From CAYUFB01 sp964444125 (GTDB lineage Bacteria > Patescibacteriota > Dojkabacteria > B142 > JAFGMG01), in contig CAYUFB010000022.1 in the NCBI GenBank assembly GCA_964444125.1, positions 1-20,175 of the forward strand: 20,175 bases of DNA. The letters run 5' to 3'. The notes beneath the pieces are model-generated. The model saw nothing but the letters and a program-made list of their open reading frames with translations, was not told the origin of the DNA and ran no database searches. Below are positions 1 through 6,222 of this stretch, one piece after another (position 1 is the stretch's first letter; every line of letters begins with the position of its first letter). A program made the translations under genes and the position numbers.

Positions 1-1564
1 ATTTAAAATCTTTGATAATTGCCTGTTTCTCGATTTCTTTCATTTTGCCATGCAAAGTTTGAATTTTTGTGTCAGCAAGATTTGTTTTCAGATTCTTCTC
101 TAGTTCTTGTATAGATTTGATTTGTGATTTCTCGTCGCTTTCGATGAGCGGTGCGATCCAAAATACTTGAATTCCTTCATTAATTTTGTCTTTGATCCAT
201 TTGTATGAATTTGTGCGCTTTTTTTCTGGAACTAGAAAAGATTTAACAATTTTTCTTTTTTTTGGTTTTGATTTAATTGTATTTACTTTCATATCTCCAA
301 AAAGAGTGAGAGCCAGTGTTCTTGGGATTGGTGTAGCTGTCATGCTTAAAGTATGGACGGTTCTTTTGTCTTTCGTGAAAAACTTTTTTAATTCCTGTCT
401 TTGCTCTACCCCAAATCTATGCTGTTCATCGATTATTACAAGACCCAAACGATCAAATGCTTTGGCTTTCTGAAATAGTATTGAATGTGTCCCAATAACG
501 ATATCTGATTTTGAAGGTGTTTTCTGGTCTTTGGTCAGTAGCTCGCATTTGATGTCAAATGGCAAGAGAGTTTTGGAAAATGTGTCAAAATGTTGTTTTG
601 CAAGTACGGTTGTGGGGGCCAAAATTGCTGTTTGATAGCTCGAAGTGGCAGCGGCAAGACTACTAATTATTGCAATAATTGTCTTGCCGCTGCCCACATC
701 TCCACTGATTAGATTAGAAGTCGGGGTTTCTTTTGATAAATCTTCAAGTAAATCTTTATAAACTTTTTGCTGGTCAGGTGTTAGTTCAAATTCAAGGCTA
801 TTTAATAATTTGTCTAAAGATTTCTTGCTTAGTTTGATTTTTGGCGCAATGAATTTTTCTTGCTCTTTTCGTGCTTTGACAATTTTTAGTTGTATCTCAA
901 GTAGTTCTTCAAACCCTAGTCTGTGTCTCGCTTTTTTTAGTAATTTATCGTTCTTTGGGAAGTGGATGTTTCGTAGGGCGGTTCTGATATCTAACAATTC
1001 GTATTGTTTGATTATCTTGGGAGGCAAGTTTTCTGTAATATCTGTGACAAACTCAAAATTTTTTATAAGCCATTTGATTCTGCTTCTTAGCCATTTGTTT
1101 GAGAGGCTTTCTGTGAGCGGATACGATGGAGTAATTATACCTACATGAGTTTGTTCTTCTTTGATTTCTTCAAAGACGGGAGATTGTACTTGTGGATTGT
1201 AACTTTTGGGATTTAGTTTCCCTGAGAAAATGTATTTCTGTCCTTCTTTTAGGGAATTTTTTAGAAATGGTTGGTTAAACCAGACTAGTTCTACTTCGTC
1301 ATTTTCATCTTCGACAAGTGCAGTTTGTATTGTGAAGTTTCTCTTTCTGGTTCGAACTGATTTTATGGATTTGACTTGCGCTATAAATGATTTTTTTTCT
1401 TGATGATTTAATGATGAGATTTTGTGTAATTTCGACGAATCGAAATAATTTCTTGGGAAATAGTACAAAAGATCTTGGATATTATGAATGGCAAGATTCG
1501 CTAGATTCTTTTGATATTTGGGACCTATTAATGGAATTGTTGATATAGGATCTTGTAATTTCAA
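1..1564 (-). CDS. recG: ATP-dependent DNA helicase RecG, 3' end outside the window
   Basis: RecG remodels stalled replication forks and branched DNA in the cytoplasm. The minus strand reads as one open frame of about 521 codons that runs off the left edge. It has an N-terminal wedge/OB region of about 200 residues, then the superfamily 2 helicase motifs GDVGSGKT (Walker A), DEQHRFG (DExH box) and SMTATPIPRTLAL. The frame is still open at base 1, in the stretch IQTLHGKMKEIEKQAIIKDF, which matches the RecG helicase C-lobe motif around LHGRMK. No ATG fits the N-terminus. The frame opens after a TAG, and a TTG at 1564-1562 is the best start, overlapping the stop of the 36-residue peptide gene upstream, so translation is probably coupled. 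I see no frameshift. The protein is partial here only because the window ends. Confidence 0.95.
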   Translation of the reverse strand, partial: MKLQDPISTIPLIGPKYQKNLANLAIHNIQDLLYYFPRNYFDSSKLHKISSLNHQEKKSFIAQVKSIKSVRTRKRNFTIQTALVEDENDEVELVWFNQPFLKNSLKEGQKYIFSGKLNPKSYNPQVQSPVFEEIKEEQTHVGIITPSYPLTESLSNKWLRSRIKWLIKNFEFVTDITENLPPKIIKQYELLDIRTALRNIHFPKNDKLLKKARHRLGFEELLEIQLKIVKARKEQEKFIAPKIKLSKKSLDKLLNSLEFELTPDQQKVYKDLLEDLSKETPTSNLISGDVGSGKTIIAIISSLAAATSSYQTAILAPTTVLAKQHFDTFSKTLLPFDIKCELLTKDQKTPSKSDIVIGTHSILFQKAKAFDRLGLVIIDEQHRFGVEQRQELKKFFTKDKRTVHTLSMTATPIPRTLALTLFGDMKVNTIKSKPKKRKIVKSFLVPEKKRTNSYKWIKDKINEGIQVFWIAPLIESDEKSQIKSIQELEKNLKTNLADTKIQTLHGKMKEIEKQAIIKDFK

Positions 1565-1671
1565 GTTAATGATGGGATTAAGCTAAGTATTGGCAGTACG
1601 ACAATACTAAATACTACGATTATTGTGATAAACCACCAGACAATTTTCTTTGTTTTTTTTGTAAGTTGCAT
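1561..1671 (-). CDS. 36-residue single-span membrane peptide overlapping recG start
   Basis: A short frame starts at ATG 1671 and reads MQLTKKTKKIVWWFITIIVV, continuing FSIVVLPILSLIPSLT before a TGA at 1563-1561. A lysine-rich N-terminus is followed by about 24 hydrophobic residues, the pattern of a single-span membrane peptide with its N-terminus inside the cell. The stop overlaps the TTG start of recG by two bases, which favours a real, translationally coupled gene. The same frame has a stop (TAA) three codons before the ATG. The frame before that stop, at roughly 1675-1755, is also protein-like and ends KRKSEIIKR, but it has no usable start. I do not recognise a family. It could be a spurious frame, but the overlap and composition argue for a gene. 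Confidence 0.5.
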   Translation of the reverse strand: MQLTKKTKKIVWWFITIIVVFSIVVLPILSLIPSLT

Positions 1672-1822
1672 GTTTTTTTATCTCTTAATTATTTCTGATT
1701 TTCTCTTATTTTGGTTTTGTTGTCCAGTTTTATCTTTCCTATCTAATAAAATTGATACTTCCTACTGGGATAGAGTTAGCTATTTCTTGAAAATCGTGCT
1801 CAGAGGCCAGAAATCTTTTTTA

Positions 1823-2704
1823 CTAAGTTCTTTTTAGAAAGGATTTTTTGAGTTTGAAAACTGTGAATATCAAAATTAGGATCGTAATGAGAGTAAGAAC
1901 TGCAATCAATAATGGATTGATATAGTACACATAAGAAGTTTGAGTGTATCTATCATCCTGGCCAGCGACTATTACATCAATTTTGAATTTTTCAATAGAT
2001 TTGTCGAATAATCCCTTGATTGGTAAGTGGTAAGTAGTTTTTAAGTTGATTGCTTCTGTCGGAGAAAGATTCTTGTGTATTTGTGGCGTAATTGGAATGG
2101 TTTTTTCAAGTTTGTTGAAGCTATTGTATATTTGAATTTCACCGGTTGGTTTTGAGATGTATTCGCCAACGTTCGTGATATCAATTTGTAGGGTGTTATT
2201 TGGTTTTATTGTCCAGGTAGGTTTGGTTTCGCTATGGACAACAATAGACTCTCCCTTCACGTTGCCTCGATTAAGTATAACTATAGTGCCATTGATTTGG
2301 GTATTGATTTTACCCTCGTTTATGCTTGACGCATTGACTAGTACTCCTGATAAATAGCCTTGAATGAAATTTTCTTTTTTTGTAATGACTTCTATCGTTT
2401 TTAATGAATTTGCTTCGAGTTCGAAATCTCTAGGTTCAATAATTAAGTAGGACAAATCGTATTCATTTACCTGATTAAATGTAAGTGGGATAATTCTGTT
2501 TTCTTCTAGCTTGAAAAGCCAGGGAGTCAATTTAATAGTTATGCTATGTGCATTATTGTTGGAAATTGTTGTCGTTAATTCGTTTGTTGCATCTATTTCA
2601 AGAACTGCTGGGCTTATAGATAACCCCTTGTCGTTGGCACTTACTGGTAAGCTAATAGTCCAAAGACAAATGAAAATTAATATTGTATTTAGTAGGCGCT
2701 TCAT
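1823..2704 (-). CDS. secreted surface protein with C-terminal membrane anchor
   Basis: This 293-residue protein has a signal peptide (MKRLLNTILIFICLWTISLP, likely cleaved after VSA at residue 23). A beta-rich extracellular part follows, opening with LSISPAVLEIDATNELTTTI, the kind of start seen in DUF916-like and other Ig-fold surface proteins. The C-terminus has one transmembrane segment (about residues 262-284) and a basic tail (KLKKSFLKRT). That topology predicts an extracellular domain tethered to the cytoplasmic membrane. The gene starts inside the end of the upstream gene through a 4-base overlap at 2701-2704, so the two are cotranscribed and translationally coupled, and the products probably work together on the cell surface. 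No catalytic motif is visible. The DUF916 resemblance is by pattern only. Confidence 0.75.
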   Translation of the reverse strand: MKRLLNTILIFICLWTISLPVSANDKGLSISPAVLEIDATNELTTTISNNNAHSITIKLTPWLFKLEENRIIPLTFNQVNEYDLSYLIIEPRDFELEANSLKTIEVITKKENFIQGYLSGVLVNASSINEGKINTQINGTIVILNRGNVKGESIVVHSETKPTWTIKPNNTLQIDITNVGEYISKPTGEIQIYNSFNKLEKTIPITPQIHKNLSPTEAINLKTTYHLPIKGLFDKSIEKFKIDVIVAGQDDRYTQTSYVYYINPLLIAVLTLITILILIFTVFKLKKSFLKRT

Positions 2705-3915
2705 AAGTTTGATGTGACATAAAAATCTATTTGGTCGGTATAAGAATTTGAAATCGATCCTTCCCCTGCTCTAGCTTTTACTGCAATTTGCCCTCTTCCG
2801 TTTTGGATATGCCCTTTATTGGTTGAAAGTGAATTTGTATAGAAGACAAGATTCATGACTGAGTTTTCAAGTTTCCCTACTTCGTTGAGGTTTGTTGTGT
2901 TGTATATTGATGATGAATATAACAATGGCCCAAGTGATGATTGATTTGCTTGGATAATCTTGAGTCCATATCCTCCATCGATGTTGCTTATATCGTCAAG
3001 ATCTTCACTTTGTGATGGGATTACAGTCGACTGTGAGGTCTCGTATAGGCCTGAATTTAAGTCTTTGGCAAACACACTAATTCCTTGTTGGTAGTTAGTA
3101 TTTATATCTAGCCAGATATGATTTTTTGAAGTTGATGTCGATGCGGAGGTTATTACTCCAAGGTCTATTAAATATGGCGGTGTGCTCTCTATGTCTGTTT
3201 CTGCTATGTCTATATCAAATATTATTTCAATGTCTGTTGTAGTGGTAGTAGAGATTGGACTAAATTGTGATTGAGTAAAATCTCCGTGTAATGCGCTTGC
3301 GCTTATTTCGTATTGGGTATTTGGTTTAAGCCCGTAGATATTGGTCTCTTGCAGAGAAGTGTTTTCTCTTGATCCGCTAATATCACAGTCTGGTTCAGTT
3401 GGATCAAGTCCTTCTAGGTCGCATTTATCCATAAAATCATTGATTGTATATGTAGTGGCTATACTATGATCTGCTTGAAGATAGTACGTAACAGAGTTTG
3501 TTATATCAACAATTTTGACTAAATATAACGTGTCGTATGGATTATTAGCTGAATCAATTTCGAATTTTGCTCTATCGTAGCAGCCTGGTGTCCCGCACAC
3601 ACTTTGCATGCCATTTGGTGGATATGCGCAGTTTGTATCCAGACTGTTTGTGTCGGTCTCAAAACAAGAGATGGTCGGGACATTTGCTTGGAAAGAACTT
3701 GGGGTACCGGAACTCATTTTATAATTGAGTGACTCCAATTTGGCAAAACTTGTTGGATCTGCAATTGAGGCAAGTAGTGAGTAGTTTGTGCTCTCCTCAA
3801 TGCCGCCAGATTCTATTGCTGGATTGATAATCTGGTATTTATCTGATACTAAGGTTTCTGCTTGAACTAGTGGAATGAATATACATAGGATTGTGAAAAA
3901 TATTTTGGTCTTCAT
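2701..3915 (-). CDS. secreted six-cysteine protein with fibronectin-like segment
   Basis: This 404-residue protein begins with a clear signal peptide (MKTKIFFTILCIFIPLVQA, cleavage likely after residue 19). It has no C-terminal anchor, so it is predicted to be released or held by a partner. The mature part has six cysteines, all in its first half (contexts SCF, NCA, VCG, GCY, KCD, DCD), an even number that could form three disulfides. A segment around residues 190-225, with YGLKPNTQYEISASALHGDF, resembles the end of a fibronectin type III domain, followed by a Ser/Thr-rich linker. It overlaps the membrane-anchored protein gene downstream by four bases, and a strong promoter lies just upstream. 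I recognise no enzyme motif; a structural or adhesive surface role is inference. Confidence 0.7.
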   Translation of the reverse strand: MKTKIFFTILCIFIPLVQAETLVSDKYQIINPAIESGGIEESTNYSLLASIADPTSFAKLESLNYKMSSGTPSSFQANVPTISCFETDTNSLDTNCAYPPNGMQSVCGTPGCYDRAKFEIDSANNPYDTLYLVKIVDITNSVTYYLQADHSIATTYTINDFMDKCDLEGLDPTEPDCDISGSRENTSLQETNIYGLKPNTQYEISASALHGDFTQSQFSPISTTTTTDIEIIFDIDIAETDIESTPPYLIDLGVITSASTSTSKNHIWLDINTNYQQGISVFAKDLNSGLYETSQSTVIPSQSEDLDDISNIDGGYGLKIIQANQSSLGPLLYSSSIYNTTNLNEVGKLENSVMNLVFYTNSLSTNKGHIQNGRGQIAVKARAGEGSISNSYTDQIDFYVTSNL

Positions 3916-3926
3916 TATTACAAAAT

Positions 3927-3955
3927 AGTATACATTCTATGGGTTTAGGTGTACA
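3927..3955 (-). promoter_or_regulatory. promoter of the surface-protein operon, nearly leaderless
   Basis: Read on the minus strand, TGTACA (3955-3950) and TATACT (3932-3927) are separated by exactly 17 bases, a good sigma-70-type pair. Only 11 bases lie between the -10 box and the ATG at 3915. Transcription starting about seven bases past the -10 box would leave a leader of four or five bases with no room for a Shine-Dalgarno sequence. Confidence 0.6.
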
Positions 3956-4191
3956 GATAAATAGTTTTTTAAAAATCGGTGCCGTGAAACATTTGTTGCG
4001 TGTACGGGGTCGCTTTAGAATATATGCGAAGAATACTTGGGGTGTCCCCCCTGTTTCGGTTTTTGAAAATCGAAAAAATTTGAAGTCTTTTGTTTAAAGA
4101 AATACTATATGTATAGCACTTTTACTATTACTTACTGTCTTCTTAATTTGGATTTGATAGTAAGTGGAGGTCTTTGCAGGCACTGTCCCAG
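3956..4191. other. non-coding gap with several hairpins, function unknown
   Basis: The gap 3916-4290 holds no convincing reading frame. Besides the promoters and the terminator listed separately, I see four small inverted repeats: GGGG-TGT-CCCC at 4039-4049; TTTCGGTTTT against AAAATCGAAA around 4055-4076 (one G-T pair); CTATA-TG-TATAG around 4105-4116; and ACTTACT (4130-4136) against AGTAAGT (4159-4165). Hairpins followed by a plus-strand terminator are what a small structured RNA gene would show. I found none of the signature motifs of tmRNA, RNase P or SRP RNA. A decayed repeat element is the main alternative. Confidence 0.35.
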
Positions 4192-4235
4192 GGGTTAAAT
4201 TTTCGTGAGTTTCGCGGGAATTTAACCCTTTTTTT
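4192..4235 (+). terminator. intrinsic terminator upstream of the DsbA-like gene
   Basis: GGGTTAAATT (4192-4201) pairs perfectly with AATTTAACCC (4219-4228) and is followed by seven T residues (4229-4235). No plus-strand gene precedes it within the gap, so it either ends an unannotated RNA transcribed through 3956-4191 or insulates the promoter that follows. Confidence 0.7.
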
Positions 4236-4256
4236 GTAAGAATAAATTTTCTTGCA

Positions 4257-4265
4257 TGTTATAAT
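4257..4265 (+). promoter_or_regulatory. extended -10 promoter of the DsbA-like gene
   Basis: TGTTATAAT is a perfect extended -10 element (TG, one base, TATAAT). Initiation near 4272 would give a leader of about 19 bases before the ATG at 4291, with no Shine-Dalgarno sequence. An alternative pair, TTGCAT at 4252-4257 and TATTAT at 4276-4281 (18-base spacing), would make the message leaderless. Confidence 0.6.
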
Positions 4266-4290
4266 TGCTATCATTTATTATAGATAATTA

Positions 4291-4956
4291 ATGAATAATA
4301 CTCTCAAAGAGCAGGCCCCATTGTTGATCACTATTGTTGTCACTACAGTTATTCTAGTTGCAGGTATAAGTTTGTTATCTTTAACTTCAACGGACTCACT
4401 TTCCAAAGAAGCGAAACAAGAAATACTGATTCGAGATCATAGTCAGCTATTTGGCAATAAAGAAAGTCAGATAGAATTAGTTGAATTTAGTGATTTTCAG
4501 TGTCCGGCATGTGCTTATTATTTTGATGAGATCCAAAAAGTGAAGAGTAAGTACAAAGATGATATCAAACTAGTTTTTAGACACTTTCCGCTTTCAAATA
4601 TTCACCCATTTGCTATACCTGCCGCTGAAGCGGCTGAAGCAGCTGGAGCACAAGGCAAATTTTGGGAGTATCATGAATTATTATTTCAAAACCAAAAAAC
4701 CTGGTCAGGTATGACAAGGGACAAATTTAATGAAGAATTGATCAAATACGCCCAAGAAGTCGAGGTAGAAGATATGGTCAAATTTGAGGAAGATATTAAT
4801 AACAGAACTTATAAATCGAAGGTAGAAAAAGATCTACTTGATGCTGAGACTTTAAATTTGAGAGGTACTCCCACATTTTTCTTGAATGGAGATAGGGTAG
4901 CTAATCCTACATTTGATAATCTCTCTAAGGAAATTGATAAGTTGATTTCAAAATAA
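4291..4956 (+). CDS. membrane-anchored DsbA-like thiol-disulfide oxidoreductase
   Basis: This 221-residue protein of the thioredoxin_4/DsbA family catalyses disulfide exchange outside the cytoplasmic membrane. An uncleaved signal anchor (about residues 10-33) is followed by the domain ELVEFSDFQCPACAYYFDEI with the active-site motif CPAC at 71-74. A helical insertion follows, including the conserved FRHFPLSNIHPFA, and then the cis-proline loop RGTPTFFLNG (Pro194). All key residues are present and the length is normal for an anchored single-domain member. The divergent neighbour encodes a secreted protein with six cysteines, a plausible substrate (inference). No DsbB or VKOR-type re-oxidising partner is in the window. 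The gene has its own extended -10 promoter. Confidence 0.92.
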   Translation: MNNTLKEQAPLLITIVVTTVILVAGISLLSLTSTDSLSKEAKQEILIRDHSQLFGNKESQIELVEFSDFQCPACAYYFDEIQKVKSKYKDDIKLVFRHFPLSNIHPFAIPAAEAAEAAGAQGKFWEYHELLFQNQKTWSGMTRDKFNEELIKYAQEVEVEDMVKFEEDINNRTYKSKVEKDLLDAETLNLRGTPTFFLNGDRVANPTFDNLSKEIDKLISK

Positions 4957-4967
4957 AACGAAGGATG

Positions 4968-5037
4968 TGATATAATGGCTATGTAGTTAACCATGTTGTG
5001 CATTTAAACGAGTTCTAGAAATAGGGCTCGTTTTTTT
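4968..5037 (+). ncRNA. possible short RNA: extended -10 promoter plus terminator
   Basis: An extended -10 element, TGATATAAT (4968-4976), lies just past the stop codon of the DsbA-like gene. About 55 bases further on, an intrinsic terminator closes. A transcript from about 4983 to 5037 would contain no reading frame of note. This could be an independent small RNA. The -10 match may instead be chance in AT-rich DNA, with the hairpin serving only the gene upstream. No clear -35 box is visible. Confidence 0.3.
5006..5037 (+). terminator. intrinsic terminator after the DsbA-like gene
   Basis: AAACGAGTTCT (5006-5016) pairs with AGGGCTCGTTT (5023-5033) through 11 pairs including two G-T pairs, with the loop AGAAAT. 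The T-run 5031-5037 follows. It lies between two convergent genes. The last base of the T-run abuts the stop codon of the minus-strand transporter gene. Confidence 0.8.
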
Positions 5038-5887
5038 ATATCACCGTAAGATAAATTCCTATAATAATCAAAATAGACGCGAGAATTTTTTGTATCTTGA
5101 AGTGAGTTTCTTTATGTACAAAAAATGCAACAATTACATTTAATAATACGCTTGTGGCTACAAGCGGTGCGATGGTTGTCACTTCCCCATTTTGGTATGC
5201 GCCAAGCAAAAAATAAATCAATAATCCCCAAAATATTCCAGTTAAGGCAATATTTTTTTTATTGGTTTGTTTATATTCTTCTTTTATTGAATTAATTGAA
5301 ATTTTCTCCCCAATTAAGATAAATAATGCTGGTACTACTAAGGTAATTGAGATATAAATTGGGAGATTGAAATTCTCTGAGATACCAACATCAATTGATA
5401 ATGCAGTTGCAAATAACAATGAAGTAAATACTGCAAGTAATGAATATCTGTTGAAATTAAAGTGTTTATGTCTATACAGTATTAATATGTTGCCAAGAAT
5501 GATAAACAGCGCTCCAGCAATCTTGGTTAGGATAATTTCTTCTTTAAAAATTGTAATCCCATAAAGTATCACAAAAACATTTGATAATTGCGCAATAATT
5601 GATATCTCACAGACTTCAAGATTTTTCCTGGCTGTTGTTTGTAACCTGTCGTTTAAGGCATAGAAAATCAAGGCAATAAATAACAATATATATAATTTCG
5701 GATCTGTTGCAAAGGTGATTTTGTGTAAAGGAATTAGTACAAGAATACTAACTCCTGCTATCAATTGTAATAATATGGTCAGTGATCCATCGCTTTTCGT
5801 ATTTTTGAGTGTTGCTTTGTATGCTTGGTTGAAAATCACAACTGAGATCAAATAAAACACAAGATTTGTAATCCAGGAATCAAACAT
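5036..5887 (-). CDS. EamA/DMT-superfamily membrane transporter
   Basis: This 283-residue protein is almost entirely made of hydrophobic segments, about ten by eye, in two similar halves. The first half contains LQTTARKNLEVCEISIIAQL and ends at LGNILILYRH. The second contains LLGAYQNGEVTTIAPLVATS and ends at LASILIIIGIYLTVI. Two EamA repeats of five helices, each ending in a GxxLI-type helix, are the pattern of drug/metabolite transporters. Substrate cannot be inferred. It stands alone, convergent with the DsbA-like gene. The ATG at 5887 has no Shine-Dalgarno sequence. Length is normal for the family. Confidence 0.85.
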   Translation of the reverse strand: MFDSWITNLVFYLISVVIFNQAYKATLKNTKSDGSLTILLQLIAGVSILVLIPLHKITFATDPKLYILLFIALIFYALNDRLQTTARKNLEVCEISIIAQLSNVFVILYGITIFKEEIILTKIAGALFIILGNILILYRHKHFNFNRYSLLAVFTSLLFATALSIDVGISENFNLPIYISITLVVPALFILIGEKISINSIKEEYKQTNKKNIALTGIFWGLLIYFLLGAYQNGEVTTIAPLVATSVLLNVIVAFFVHKETHFKIQKILASILIIIGIYLTVI

Positions 5888-5974
5888 TTCGCTATTTTAA
5901 TTTGTAACTAACTCAAATGATATATTAGAAGATGTTTTATGTCTAATTATTGGCAATTCCCCTACTCTTTGCAA

Positions 5975-6004
5975 TTGCTAATAGTAGATAAATTAAGGTA
6001 AAAT
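5975..6004 (+). promoter_or_regulatory. likely promoter for the tRNA-Ser transcript
   Basis: TTGCTA (5975-5980) and TAAAAT (5999-6004) stand 18 bases apart on the plus strand. Initiation near 6011 would give a leader of about 120 bases before tRNA-Ser, with hairpins that include CTAAGCG against CGTTAG and TCCGCC against GGCGGA. No protein-coding frame is convincing between 5888 and 6131. Confidence 0.4.
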
Positions 6005-6072
6005 GTATCTGTTCTAAGCGAATGGAATGAGCGTTAGAGTCCCTAAGTCCGCCGTAGTCAGACGAAGGCGGA

Positions 6073-6106
6073 AGTGGTCGAATGAGTTAGGCTTGTTCGA
6101 AATATA
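6073..6106 (+). repeat. partial tRNA-Ser-like repeat upstream of tRNA-Ser
   Basis: AGTGGTCGAATGAG at 6073-6086 is identical to the D-arm of the tRNA-Ser (6145-6158). The following bases (TTAGGCTTG and beyond) still resemble its anticodon arm. No acceptor stem, variable arm or T-arm can be assembled, so this is not a functional tRNA. It may be a relic of an earlier duplication or integration at this site. Confidence 0.4.
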
Positions 6107-6131
6107 AAGGTCTTTAAAAGTATAAATATAT

Positions 6132-6222
6132 GGAGAGATGTCAGAGTGGTCGAATGAGACGGTCTTGAAAACCGTTATCCGCCCTAGGTGGATCGTGGGT
6201 TCGAATCCCACTCTCTCCGCCA
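6132..6222 (+). tRNA. tRNA-Ser (anticodon UGA)
   Basis: The acceptor stem GGAGAGA (6132-6138) pairs with TCTCTCC (6212-6218), followed by discriminator G and an encoded CCA (6220-6222). The anticodon loop CTTGAAA (6164-6170) gives anticodon TGA. A long variable arm (TCCGCC with GGTGGA) identifies a class II tRNA. The T-loop TTCGAAT is intact. It would decode UCA-type serine codons. Its 3' end is the integration site of the element to the right, and the gene remains complete after integration. Confidence 0.97.

Noticed and set aside
186..1403. Plus-strand frames of 65-112 codons
   Set aside because: They lie opposite the RecG helicase motifs and are shadows of that gene.
1625..1837. 70-codon plus-strand hydrophobic frame
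   Set aside because: It is antisense to a lysine- and asparagine-rich minus-strand stretch and to the membrane peptide gene; antisense of AT-rich coding DNA often looks hydrophobic.
3956..4235. tmRNA, RNase P or SRP RNA in the hairpin-rich gap
   Set aside because: I searched by eye for the tRNA-like ends, the GAAAGTCC-type core and the GGAA-tetraloop hairpin and found none of them.
6014..6211. 65-codon minus-strand frame across tRNA-Ser
   Set aside because: It is the antisense of the tRNA and its leader; no protein-like conservation is expected.
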